In this document: in pieces, positions 1 to 7,468 of the stretch
Layout of the letters: each line of letters starts with the position of its first letter
How positions within the stretch are numbered: position 1 is the first letter of the stretch
Source of the DNA: Fusobacteriaceae bacterium UBA2433
GTDB taxonomy: Bacteria > Fusobacteriota > Fusobacteriia > Fusobacteriales > Fusobacteriaceae
Direction: 5' to 3'
DNA: 9,740 nt
Assembly (NCBI GenBank): GCA_002342785.1
Contig: DDQV01000010.1
Location: 1 to 9,740, forward strand
Translations under genes and position numbers: made by a program
Notes under the pieces: generated by a model
The model's database searches: none
Told to the model about the DNA's origin: nothing
What the model saw: only the letters and a program-made list of their open reading frames with translations

Positions 1-2
1 AT

Positions 3-356
3 AGATCTATAAAAGAGGAACAATTGGAAAAAATATTTTTAGATGGAAATGAAGGTAAGAGTATATATGAAAGAACAGTTTTAAAAGATAAAAAAAATAT
101 AGGGATAAAAAATCATAATTTTGAATATTTAAAACTTATATCTAAAGTAGATGGAGCTGTTACTCTAGATAATGAATTCAATCTTTTATCTTTTGGAAAA
201 TTAGTAAAATTAGATATGAAAAAAAGGAAAGAAAAGGTAGAGGGAGCTAGAACAGCAGCAGCAATAAGTGGTTCTAAATATGGTTTAGCTATAAAGGTGT
301 CTGAAGATAAAAAAATAACTCTTTGGGAAGAGGGATTAAAAATATTAGAGATATAA
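3..356 (+). CDS. C-terminal fragment of a DAC-like (diadenylate-cyclase-related) protein
   Basis: The frame is open to the left edge, so this is the 3' end of a longer gene; the TTG at 24 is not needed as a start. The visible ~117 residues contain VDGAVTLD, then about 30 residues later GARTAAAISGSKYGLAIKVSED followed by KITL. This order (DGA, then GxR..AA, then VSE/SED and a final strand) is that of the C-terminal half of DAC domains such as DisA and CdaA, which make c-di-AMP. The RHR catalytic motif expected after the glycine reads R-T-A here, so synthesis is doubtful. The pattern fits better the DAC-related predicted sensor domains (DACNV-like group), thought to bind a nucleotide. The gene ends 25 bp before the preferred xseA start with no terminator between, so it is probably cotranscribed with xseA. 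The assignment is by motif reading only; the N-terminal part is outside the window. Confidence 0.6.
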   Translation, partial: RSIKEEQLEKIFLDGNEGKSIYERTVLKDKKNIGIKNHNFEYLKLISKVDGAVTLDNEFNLLSFGKLVKLDMKKRKEKVEGARTAAAISGSKYGLAIKVSEDKKITLWEEGLKILEI

Positions 357-368
357 AAGTCAAAAAAT

Positions 369-372
369 GGAG
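369..372 (+). promoter_or_regulatory. Ribosome binding site that decides the xseA start
   Basis: GGAG at 369-372 lies 9 nt before the ATG at 382. The upstream in-frame ATG at 367 overlaps this GGAG and has only A-rich sequence with no Shine-Dalgarno before it, so 382 is the better start. Confidence 0.6.
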
Positions 373-381
373 TTGAAGTAT

Positions 382-1584
382 ATGAAAGAAAGGATATTTA
401 CAGTAACTCAAATGAATAAGATGGTAAAGGAATATTTAGAAGGAAATGATAATTTTAATAATTTTTTTCTTGAAGGAGAGATATCAGGAATAAATTATTA
501 TAGAAGTGGTCATCTATATTTTACATTAAAAGATAGTAAGGCCAGTGTAAAATGTGTATCCTTTAAATATAAGTTTAAAAAAATACCAGAAGATTTAAAA
601 GAGGGAGATAAGGTAAAAATTTTTGGAAAGGTAACTCTCTATGAAGCCAGTGGAAATTATCAAATCTTAGTAGCTCATGTAGAAAAAAAAGGAAGTTTAG
701 GAAAACTTTTTGAGGAGTTAGAAAGAACTAAAAAAGAGATGGCTAAAGATGGATATTTTGATACAAAATATAAGTTACCCATTCCAAAGTTACCTCAAAA
801 TATAGGAATTGTAACCTCGGGAACAGGAGCAGCAGTAAAAGATATAATAAATACAGCTCAACTCAGATATCCAAATATAAATATCTATGTTTATCCTGCT
901 AAGGTTCAAGGATTAGGTTCTGAAAAAGAAATTATAAGGGGAATTCAGATATTAGATGAAATAAAGGAGATAGATCTTATAATAGCAGGAAGGGGAGGGG
1001 GAAGTATAGAAGATCTTTGGTCATTTAATAAAAAAGAAGTAGCCTTAGCATATTTTAATAGTAAAACTCCTATTGTTTCTGCAGTAGGTCATGAGATAGA
1101 TAATCTTTTAACCGACCTAACAGCAGATCTACGGGCTTCTACACCAACTCATGCTGCAGAACTAGTTGTTCCAAGAAAAGATCTACTCATTGAAAAATTA
1201 GAGGATAGAAGGAAAAAATTAAACAATAATCTTTTGGCTAATCTTAGAAATAAAAAGGAAAAATTAAAAACATTGAGAAACAGTTATATACTTAGAAGTT
1301 ATTTAGATAGTATTATAGATAAAAATAATATTTTGATGGATAAGGAAGATAGATTAAAAAAAGCTATCTTTAATAGTTTAAACAAAAAAAGACATCTTTT
1401 AGAGGTGAGAATGGAAAAATTAAGTTCCTTAAACCCTGAAGGGATATTAAAGAGGGGTTATACTATAACTAAGATAGGTAAAAAAATTATAAGAGGCGTA
1501 GAAGAATTAGAAAAAAATGAAAAAATAGAGATTATCTATCATAATGGAAGGGTAATCAGTAAAGTAGAGGAGATAGATAGATGA
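382..1584 (+). CDS. xseA: Exodeoxyribonuclease VII large subunit
   Basis: Catalytic large subunit of exonuclease VII, which degrades single-stranded DNA from both ends into oligonucleotides in repair and recombination. About 400 residues, the usual family length. An N-terminal OB-fold covers roughly residues 5-100 (LEGEISGINYYRSGHLYFTLKD, then GDKVKIFGKVTLYEASGNYQ). The nuclease domain carries IGIVTSGTGAAVKDI, the family signature GRGGGSIEDLWSFN near residues 203-216, and SAVGHEIDNLLTDLTADLRASTP with THAAELVVP. A long lysine-rich helical region (about 265-350) matches the coiled-coil that binds XseB subunits, and the C-terminal RGYTI strand segment is present. The start at 382 rather than 367 rests on the GGAG at 369-372. 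The TGA stop overlaps the ATG of the next gene (ATGA), implying translational coupling. The small subunit gene xseB, often the next gene, is not in this window. Confidence 0.96.
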   Translation: MKERIFTVTQMNKMVKEYLEGNDNFNNFFLEGEISGINYYRSGHLYFTLKDSKASVKCVSFKYKFKKIPEDLKEGDKVKIFGKVTLYEASGNYQILVAHVEKKGSLGKLFEELERTKKEMAKDGYFDTKYKLPIPKLPQNIGIVTSGTGAAVKDIINTAQLRYPNINIYVYPAKVQGLGSEKEIIRGIQILDEIKEIDLIIAGRGGGSIEDLWSFNKKEVALAYFNSKTPIVSAVGHEIDNLLTDLTADLRASTPTHAAELVVPRKDLLIEKLEDRRKKLNNNLLANLRNKKEKLKTLRNSYILRSYLDSIIDKNNILMDKEDRLKKAIFNSLNKKRHLLEVRMEKLSSLNPEGILKRGYTITKIGKKIIRGVEELEKNEKIEIIYHNGRVISKVEEIDR

Positions 1585-2480
1585 AAAAAATATTGTTAAT
1601 GTTATTATTCATGGGAACAATATCCATTGGATATGGAGAGCTTCAAGATAAATTAAAAGTTGAAGATAGTTATAATATAGTAAATAATAATTTTATAACC
1701 TATGAAGAGTATATGAATATAGGAGATAATTTTTATTTAGAAAAAGATTATATAAATTCGGCAAATTCTTATTTGAATGCCTTTAAGATTAAAAAAGATG
1801 ATATTAGATCTTTAGAAGGAATAGCTAGATCCTATGAAGGTCAAAATCAAATAGAAAAAGCTTTGGGAGTATATAGAAAAATTTTACAACTAGATCCTAA
1901 AAATATTAAAGCTATACAAAAAAAATTAATCTTAGATAAAAAAAATATTTTTAAATGGAGTTATGATATAAAAGAGGAATATTTTGAGGAGTTTGAAACT
2001 TATTTAAAAAATACTAATTATAAAAATAGCCAGGATATTTATACATTAGGAAGTATATATATGAATGATAAATCTTTTGAAAGAGCCTACAATGTATTTA
2101 AGATGGATAAAGAAAAAGATTATAGAAATTATTTTGGTGCAGCTACAACGGCTAGATTTTTAGGGAAATATGATACTGCTATTTTATTTTATAATAAACT
2201 TTTATCTGAAAAACCAGATTTTTATAGGGGATATCTAGGGTTGGGAATATCTTATCAACTGAAAGGAGATTACCATAAAGCTATAGAAAATATGGAAAAG
2301 TATTTACTATACCAAGAGGATGAGAACGTTTATATAGCTATGGCAAATATCTATATAGCACAGAATAAATATAGTAGTGCTAAAGAAATTTTAGAAAAAG
2401 CACAGATTAAATTTTCTGATTCTAAAAAAATAAGGAAAAATTTAGGAGATATCTATAGTAAATTAGGAAGAAAAGATTAA
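1581..2480 (+). CDS. Secreted or periplasmic tetratricopeptide-repeat protein
   Basis: 299 residues. The N-terminus is a plain signal peptide: MKK, a hydrophobic stretch (LLMLLFMGTISIG), then a likely cleavage after YG near residue 19. There is no lipobox cysteine, so export to the periplasm is inferred. The rest is built from about six or seven TPR units at roughly residues 42-75, 76-109, 151-180, 181-214, 215-248, 249-282, and a partial one at 283-299. They are recognisable by repeated small-residue/Tyr/Ala patterns such as GISYQLKGDYHKAIENMEKYL. TPR arrays mediate protein-protein contacts; no enzyme domain is visible and the partner is unknown. The ATG overlaps the xseA stop by 4 bases and has GAGGAG at 1567-1572, 8 nt upstream, so it is translated with xseA. 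A functional link to exonuclease VII is unlikely, because one protein is exported and the other is cytoplasmic. Confidence 0.85.
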   Translation: MKKILLMLLFMGTISIGYGELQDKLKVEDSYNIVNNNFITYEEYMNIGDNFYLEKDYINSANSYLNAFKIKKDDIRSLEGIARSYEGQNQIEKALGVYRKILQLDPKNIKAIQKKLILDKKNIFKWSYDIKEEYFEEFETYLKNTNYKNSQDIYTLGSIYMNDKSFERAYNVFKMDKEKDYRNYFGAATTARFLGKYDTAILFYNKLLSEKPDFYRGYLGLGISYQLKGDYHKAIENMEKYLLYQEDENVYIAMANIYIAQNKYSSAKEILEKAQIKFSDSKKIRKNLGDIYSKLGRKD

Positions 2481-2536
2481 AACTATTTTAAATTTTTAAA
2501 TATTAAAGATGGAAATATGGAGGGGTTTATTATTAA

Positions 2537-3493
2537 ATGAGTAAAAAAAAAATGAAGAAAAGTATGACAACGATGATGTTATTTACAGTACTGACAATAA
2601 TGATATCTTTTACCCTTCTTTTAGGGATTACTTGGATTTATGATACTACAAATATATTTCGTCAGGATATAAAAAATTTAGAAGTGGTTCAAAAGAATTA
2701 TATAGAAGCAGATCTAATAACTAGAGTTGAATCTGTAATTGATTATATGAGATATCGTAAAATTCAAGCTGAAAATTCTTTAAAACAAGAGTTACAGGAT
2801 AGGACAGAAGAAGCGTATGAAATTATGTCATCTATCTATGAGGAGAATGTTGGAAAAAAATCAAAGATTGATATAACTAAGATGATAGTTGATACACTAA
2901 AGAATATCAAGTGCTCATCTAAAAGTAATAGATGTTGAAGAGGTTGGATATAATGAATTTGACGAACTTATAGATGTTACAAATAGTATGACAAATAGAA
3001 TTAACTTTCTTTTATTTCATGATGAATTAACTGGTATATTTAATCGACGTTTTATTGTTAATAAATTAGATGAACTTTTAAAAGATAATGAAGTAAAGGA
3101 ACTCTGTATTATTTTTCTAGATATTGATCATTTTAAAAGTGTAAATGATACCTATGACATGATAAAGGGGATCTAGTATTAAAAAAAATTAGTGAAATTA
3201 TTGAGAAAAAACTCAAAGAATTAAGTGATAAAGATGATTTTAGTATTGGACGGTTTGGGGGAGAGGAATTTTTAGTTCTTTTAAGTAATATATCTGAGAA
3301 AAAAGGAAAAGAGATAGCAGAAAGTTTGTTATTTTTAGTAGAAAGTGAGAAAATTGAAGGGCTAGATAAACCTATTACTATTAGTGGTGGACTTGTATAT
3401 TCTAAAGATCTGACTGGAGATGAATTAATAAAAATTGCAGATGAAAAATTATATAGAGCAAAAGAAAGTGGAAGGAATAAAATAATAATATAG
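2537..3493 (+). pseudogene. Decayed membrane-anchored diguanylate cyclase (Cache remnant plus GGDEF)
   Basis: Three reading frames must be joined to recover one protein. Piece 1 (2537-~2911) has a good ribosome binding site (GGAGGGG at 2519-2525), one membrane segment at about residues 13-35, and the first helix region of an extracellular Cache-type sensor (RVESVIDYMRYRKIQAENS ... LKNIK). The frame then ends at 2938. Piece 2 (~2901-3157) resumes one frame over, with an EFDELIDVTNSM linker, HDELTGIFNRRF and LDIDHFKSVNDTY of a GGDEF domain. Piece 3 (~3158-3493) returns to the first frame with HDKGD, RFGGEEF and LYRAKESGRNK. The family makes c-di-GMP from two GTP. The catalytic GGEEF is intact; the RxxD inhibitory site before it is absent. 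Most of the sensor domain and the second membrane helix are missing between pieces 1 and 2, so this is a pseudogene unless the assembly is wrong here. Confidence 0.85.
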
Positions 3494-3563
3494 TTTTAAA
3501 AAGTTTTTACAATATATGAAAAAAGAAGATGTTTTGTATTTAAATTTATATTGAAATTGTCAT

Positions 3564-3572
3564 GGAGGTGAT
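3564..3572 (+). promoter_or_regulatory. Ribosome binding site that decides the dprA start
   Basis: GGAGGTGAT at 3564-3572 is a near-perfect Shine-Dalgarno placed about 8 nt before the TTG at 3577. It overlaps the ATG at 3562, which therefore cannot use it and has no other good site upstream. Confidence 0.7.
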
Positions 3573-3576
3573 AATT

Positions 3577-4632
3577 TTGGATTCTTGGTATAAATTAAGA
3601 GTTGCAAAGGTAAGGGATAGTGTAATAATTAAATTGATGAATTTGTGTGAAGAATTCGAAGAGATATTTCTCCATGATAGGGCATTTTATAGTAAAATTA
3701 TGAGGTTTAAAAATGAAGATATTAATAAAATTTTAAATTCTTATAAAATTAACCTTGATTTTTATAGGGAAAAAATGCTAGATTTAAATATTGAAACAAT
3801 TTCTATAAAAGAAAAAGGATATCCATTATATTTAAAAAATATATCTCATCCTCCAGTATTTTTATATATAAAAGGAAAGCTATCCTTTTATGAAAAAAAT
3901 ATAGGAGTAGTTGGAACAAGAAAGATGAGTAGTTACGGAGAGTCTGCGTGTAAAAAATTAGTAAGTGAATTGGTAGGTGAAAAAGTAACTATAACTAGTG
4001 GTCTAGCAATTGGAGTCGATGTGACTGCCCATAGGAGAGCTTTAGCTTTAGGTGGAAATACTATAGCTGTTGTAGGAAGTGGTCTAGATATTATCTATCC
4101 CCCAGAAAATAAATATGAATGGGAAAAAATTTCTAGAGAGGGGACGCTGATAAGTGAATATCCACTGGGAACTCCTCCAAATCGATATAATTTTCCTAGA
4201 AGAAATAGGATAATAGTTGGATTGACTAGAGGTGTTGCAGTAATAGAAAGTTATAAAAAAGGTGGAAGTTTAATAACAGCTAAACTAGCTTTAGAAGAAA
4301 ATAGAGATGTATTTATTATTCCAGGATTTCCAAGTTATCCATCTTTTGAAGGAAATAATAATCTTATAAAAGGTTCTTACGGTAGATTAATTACTAGTGG
4401 AAAAGATATATTAGATGAGTATGGTTGGACTAGAAAAAATGAAATTAATATTAGTTTAGACATAGGAGTGGAAGAGGAAAAAATTTATAATGCGTTAGTT
4501 GTTGAAAAAAGTTTAGATGAATTGATAAAGGAAACTAATATTCCTATAGGAAAACTTTTGGGACTATTAACAAATTTAGAATTAAAAAAACTTGTGAGAG
4601 GTATTGCAGGTGGTAAATATAGAAGAATATAA
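3577..4632 (+). CDS. dprA: DNA-processing protein A (DprA/Smf), RecA loader
   Basis: Binds incoming single-stranded DNA during natural transformation, protects it and loads RecA; the gene is also widespread in bacteria not known to be competent. About 351 residues from the TTG start. A short N-terminal helical region precedes the Rossmann-like core: GVVGTRKMSSYGE, TSGLAIGVDVTAHRRAL, GSGLDIIYPPEN, EYPLGTPPNRYNFPRRNRII, ESYKKGGSLITAKLALE and VFIIPG, all in the family order. The C-terminal ~60 residues (EEEKIYNALVVEKSLDELIK ... LKKLVRGIAGGKYRRI) form the winged-helix DprA_WH domain. The TTG at 3577 is preferred over the ATG at 3562 because the Shine-Dalgarno lies between them and the resulting start (MDSWYKLRVAKV) resembles other DprA N-termini. 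It lies 27 bp before topA, a pairing known from many bacteria. No clear promoter was found in 3494-3576. Confidence 0.95.
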   Translation: MDSWYKLRVAKVRDSVIIKLMNLCEEFEEIFLHDRAFYSKIMRFKNEDINKILNSYKINLDFYREKMLDLNIETISIKEKGYPLYLKNISHPPVFLYIKGKLSFYEKNIGVVGTRKMSSYGESACKKLVSELVGEKVTITSGLAIGVDVTAHRRALALGGNTIAVVGSGLDIIYPPENKYEWEKISREGTLISEYPLGTPPNRYNFPRRNRIIVGLTRGVAVIESYKKGGSLITAKLALEENRDVFIIPGFPSYPSFEGNNNLIKGSYGRLITSGKDILDEYGWTRKNEINISLDIGVEEEKIYNALVVEKSLDELIKETNIPIGKLLGLLTNLELKKLVRGIAGGKYRRI

Positions 4633-4647
4633 TAAAGACAAAATATT

Positions 4648-4651
4648 GGAG
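4648..4651 (+). promoter_or_regulatory. Ribosome binding site that decides the topA start
   Basis: GGAG at 4648-4651 is 8 nt upstream of GTG 4660. The alternative in-frame GTG at 4651 overlaps it, so 4660 is the likely start, giving the family-typical MAKKNLVIVESPAKA. Confidence 0.7.
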
Positions 4652-4659
4652 TGATAGAA

Positions 4660-7248
4660 GTGGCAAAAAAAAATTTAGTTATAGTTGAGTCCCCTGCTAA
4701 GGCAAGTACTATAAAAAAAATACTAGGACGTAATTATGAGGTGACAGCTTCATATGGACATATAAGAGATCTTCCAAAAACGAAAATGGGGATAGATATA
4801 GAAAATGAATTTACACCATCTTATTCAACCATTAAAGGAAAGGGTGAGATAACAAAAAATTTAAGAGCCTTGGCAAAAAAATCTGATAAAGTTTATCTAG
4901 CTGCCGACCCGGATAGGGAAGGGGAAGCTATAGCTTGGCATGTAGCTCATATATTAAAACTAGATCCAAATGAAAAAAACAGAATAGAATTTAATGAGAT
5001 AACTAAAAATGCAATAAGGGAAGCAGTAAAAAATCCTAGAACTATAGATCAAAATCGAGTAGATGCACAACAGGCAAGGAGATTATTAGATAGGATAGTA
5101 GGATATTCTATTAGTCCATATCTTTGGCAATTAATATCTTCTAATACCAGTGCAGGAAGGGTACAATCAGTATCGTTGAAATTGATCTGTGATTTAGAAG
5201 ACGAGATAAAAGCTTTTATTCCTGAAAAATATTGGGAAGTAGATGGAAATTTTAGTAGTAATATAGATCTAAATCTTTATAAATCTGGAGATGATAGAGG
5301 AATAAAGATGTGGGATGAAAAAAAGATGGAAGAATTAAAAAAATCATTAGAAACGCTTCCAACTTTTGAAGTTACTAGTACTGAGATATCTAAGAAGACT
5401 AAGAAACCACCACTACCATTAAAGACAAGTACACTACAACAATTAGCTTCATCGTACTTGGGATTTTCAGCTTCTAAAACTATGAGAGTAGCTCAAAGTT
5501 TATATGAAGGTTTAAAAATAGATGGAACTCAAAAAGGTTTAATTACTTATATGAGAACAGACTCGACTAGGATATCTGAGGAAGCAAAAGAACAAGCTAA
5601 AGAATTTATTACAGAAAAATATGGTGAGAAATATATAGGAAAAGAAAAGAAAAAGAAAGTTGAAGATAAGAAGATACAAGATGCCCATGAGGCAGTAAGA
5701 CCCACTTATATAGACTTAGAGCCTGATAACGTAGAGGAATATTTAAATTCAGATCAATATAGATTATATAAATTAATTTGGGAGAGATTTATAATATCTC
5801 AGTTAGCTTCTATGGAATATGATCAATTTACTTTGATAAGTGCTTATGATAAATATCAATTTAGAGGGATAGTAAATAAGGTAACTTTTGATGGGTACTA
5901 TAAGATATTTAAAGAGGAAGATGAGATAAAAACAGCAGATTTCCCTACGATTAAAGAGGGAGATAAATTAACATTAGAAAAATTAAATATAAAAGCAGAT
6001 GAAACTAAACCACCGAAAAGATTTAGTGAGTCTTCCCTTGTAAGAAAATTAGAAGCTGACGGGATCGGAAGACCATCGACCTATGCATCTATCATAGAAA
6101 CTTTAAAGAAAAGAGAATATGTAGAATTTATGGGGAAATTATTTGTACCAACTAAATTAGGTTATGATGTGGAAAAAATATTAAATAAATATTTTCCAAG
6201 GATATTAGGAGTAGAATTTACATCTAGTATGGAGGATGCTTTAGATTCAATCGAAGAGGGTAAAATAATATGGACCGATGTTTTAAAAGAATTTTATGTA
6301 GGATTTAAAGAAGCTTTAGATAATTTTGATAAAGAAGTTGAAAAGATTACCAATAGAAGAATTGAATCTGATGTTCCATGTCCAGTAGATGGCTGTACAG
6401 GAAAGATGCTTTTAAAGACTGGTAGATTTGGTAAATATTTAGAATGTGAGCATTTTGAAACTTGTAATGGAAGGATACCTTTAAAAACTGTAGATATCGA
6501 TGAGCAAGAATTAGAAAATGGATATATTTTTATAAATGAGATAGTACAAAAAAGAGAAAGAATTAAAAGAGGTATACCTACAGATATAGTTATTAAGGGT
6601 GTAAGATATAATCTTAAAAAGGGAAGGTTTGGAGAATACTTAGAGAGTGAAAATTACGAGACTGACAACAAAAGGCTTCCATTATCTGGAGATGTTATAG
6701 GAGTTTTAAGAGATGGTAGTATAGATATAGATGTAGAGATGATAGCTCTAAAAGAAAAATTATTAGAGATGAATGAATATTTTGAGGAAAAAGATACAGA
6801 TATGAAAACAGAAGATGGATCTATGATGATCTTAAAAAAGGGAAGATATGGTGAATATTTAGAGAGTGAAAATTTTGCTGTAGATGAGATAAGAATTCCC
6901 CTTCCAACTAATATAAAAAAGATGGTTAAGGAAGGAAAGTTAGAAGAGGTAGATGGTGTAATAATAATTAAATATCTTTTAGATGAAATAAAAGCTGTGG
7001 AAGATAAACTTATAGCTGAAGCAGGGCCTTGCGAAAAATGTGGAAGTAAGTTTGAGATAAAAGCTAGTAGAAGGGGAAAATTTTTAGCTTGTAGTAATTA
7101 TCCAACTTGTAAAAATACAAGAAAGATATTAAAAGATAAGGAAACGGGAGAACTTTCAGTAGCACCTATTCCAGTAAAAAAAGAAACAGTAAAAAAATCA
7201 ACAACAAAAAAGAAAACAACTCCTAAAAAAATAAAAGAAGAAAAATAA
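4660..7248 (+). CDS. topA: DNA topoisomerase I (type IA)
   Basis: Relaxes negative supercoils by transient cleavage of one strand through a 5'-phosphotyrosine. 862 residues from the GTG start, normal for bacterial TopA. The TOPRIM domain opens with LVIVESPAKAS and contains ADPDREGEAIAWH (acidic residues near D83 and D85). The catalytic tyrosine is near residue 297 in GLITYMRTDSTRIS. HEAVRPT and GIGRPSTYASIIETL further support the type IA fold. The C-terminal part has four zinc-ribbon-like units: a Cys4 unit (CPVDGCTGK ... ECEHFETC), two units of the same shape without cysteines (LKKGRFGEYLESEN and LKKGRYGEYLESEN), and a final Cys4 unit (CEKCGSKF ... CSNYPTC). A lysine-rich tail (about 25 residues) ends the protein and may aid DNA binding. 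It is the last gene of the dprA-topA unit, with a strong terminator 20 bp after the stop. Expression is probably essential and supercoiling-sensitive by family knowledge. Confidence 0.98.
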   Translation: MAKKNLVIVESPAKASTIKKILGRNYEVTASYGHIRDLPKTKMGIDIENEFTPSYSTIKGKGEITKNLRALAKKSDKVYLAADPDREGEAIAWHVAHILKLDPNEKNRIEFNEITKNAIREAVKNPRTIDQNRVDAQQARRLLDRIVGYSISPYLWQLISSNTSAGRVQSVSLKLICDLEDEIKAFIPEKYWEVDGNFSSNIDLNLYKSGDDRGIKMWDEKKMEELKKSLETLPTFEVTSTEISKKTKKPPLPLKTSTLQQLASSYLGFSASKTMRVAQSLYEGLKIDGTQKGLITYMRTDSTRISEEAKEQAKEFITEKYGEKYIGKEKKKKVEDKKIQDAHEAVRPTYIDLEPDNVEEYLNSDQYRLYKLIWERFIISQLASMEYDQFTLISAYDKYQFRGIVNKVTFDGYYKIFKEEDEIKTADFPTIKEGDKLTLEKLNIKADETKPPKRFSESSLVRKLEADGIGRPSTYASIIETLKKREYVEFMGKLFVPTKLGYDVEKILNKYFPRILGVEFTSSMEDALDSIEEGKIIWTDVLKEFYVGFKEALDNFDKEVEKITNRRIESDVPCPVDGCTGKMLLKTGRFGKYLECEHFETCNGRIPLKTVDIDEQELENGYIFINEIVQKRERIKRGIPTDIVIKGVRYNLKKGRFGEYLESENYETDNKRLPLSGDVIGVLRDGSIDIDVEMIALKEKLLEMNEYFEEKDTDMKTEDGSMMILKKGRYGEYLESENFAVDEIRIPLPTNIKKMVKEGKLEEVDGVIIIKYLLDEIKAVEDKLIAEAGPCEKCGSKFEIKASRRGKFLACSNYPTCKNTRKILKDKETGELSVAPIPVKKETVKKSTTKKKTTPKKIKEEK

Positions 7249-7268
7249 AAATTATTTATTTATTTATT

Positions 7269-7295
7269 CCCCTCCTAACTAGGAGGGGTTTTTTT
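7269..7295 (+). terminator. Intrinsic terminator of the dprA-topA unit
   Basis: Perfect 8-bp stem CCCCTCCT / AGGAGGGG with an AACT loop (7269-7288), followed by seven T. The other strand lacks a T-run after the stem, so it acts on + strand transcripts only. Confidence 0.95.
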
Positions 7296-7413
7296 ATAAA
7301 AAGCTAATATATTTTTTTAGTATAGAATAGTATTGATTAAAAATATAGAGTTATAAGCCATAAAAAAAATAAATAGAAATCATGTGCACACCGGGGATAA
7401 AAAATTAATTTAT
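7296..7413. other. Intergenic gap between convergent terminators, with a small GC-rich island
   Basis: This 118-bp gap separates the topA and rpsI terminators and holds no plausible gene. It is almost pure A/T except for 7383-7396, where an 8-bp palindrome TGTGCACA is followed directly by CCGGGG. No known RNA or site is recognised. Confidence 0.5.
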
Positions 7414-7459
7414 AAAAAAAAGAGATGTATTTCCACAACAGTAGAAATATATCTCTTTT
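7414..7459 (-). terminator. Intrinsic terminator of the rplM-rpsI operon
   Basis: Arms at 7418-7433 and 7444-7459 form a 16-bp stem with one mismatch (C opposite A on the minus strand, positions 7427/7450) and a 10-nt loop. On the minus strand it is followed by a run of T (complement of the A-run at 7414-7420). It begins 9 nt after the rpsI stop codon. Confidence 0.9.
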
Positions 7460-7468
7460 GAAATAACC

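Noticed and set aside
24..26. TTG at 24 as the true start of the first gene, with AGAGGA just before it
   Set aside because: The frame stays open to the window edge, the spacer is only about 4 nt, and the remaining residues are just the back half of a DAC-like domain. A partial gene is more likely.
2481..2536. Terminator in the TPR to pseudogene gap
   Set aside because: Only A/T-only inverted repeats (ATTTTAAA-like) are present; no stable stem.
2988..3176. Independent small gene starting at ATG 2988
   Set aside because: No ribosome binding site, and its sequence is the middle of a GGDEF domain that continues in another frame at 3158. It is part of the pseudogene.
2537..3493. Programmed frameshifting in the diguanylate cyclase
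   Set aside because: There is no slippery heptamer at either shift, and the first junction also lacks a large part of the sensor domain, which frameshifting cannot explain.
3494..3576. Promoter or terminator between the GGDEF pseudogene and dprA
   Set aside because: TTTACA near 3505 has no -10 at 17 bp, and no GC stem with a T-run is present. dprA may be read from upstream.
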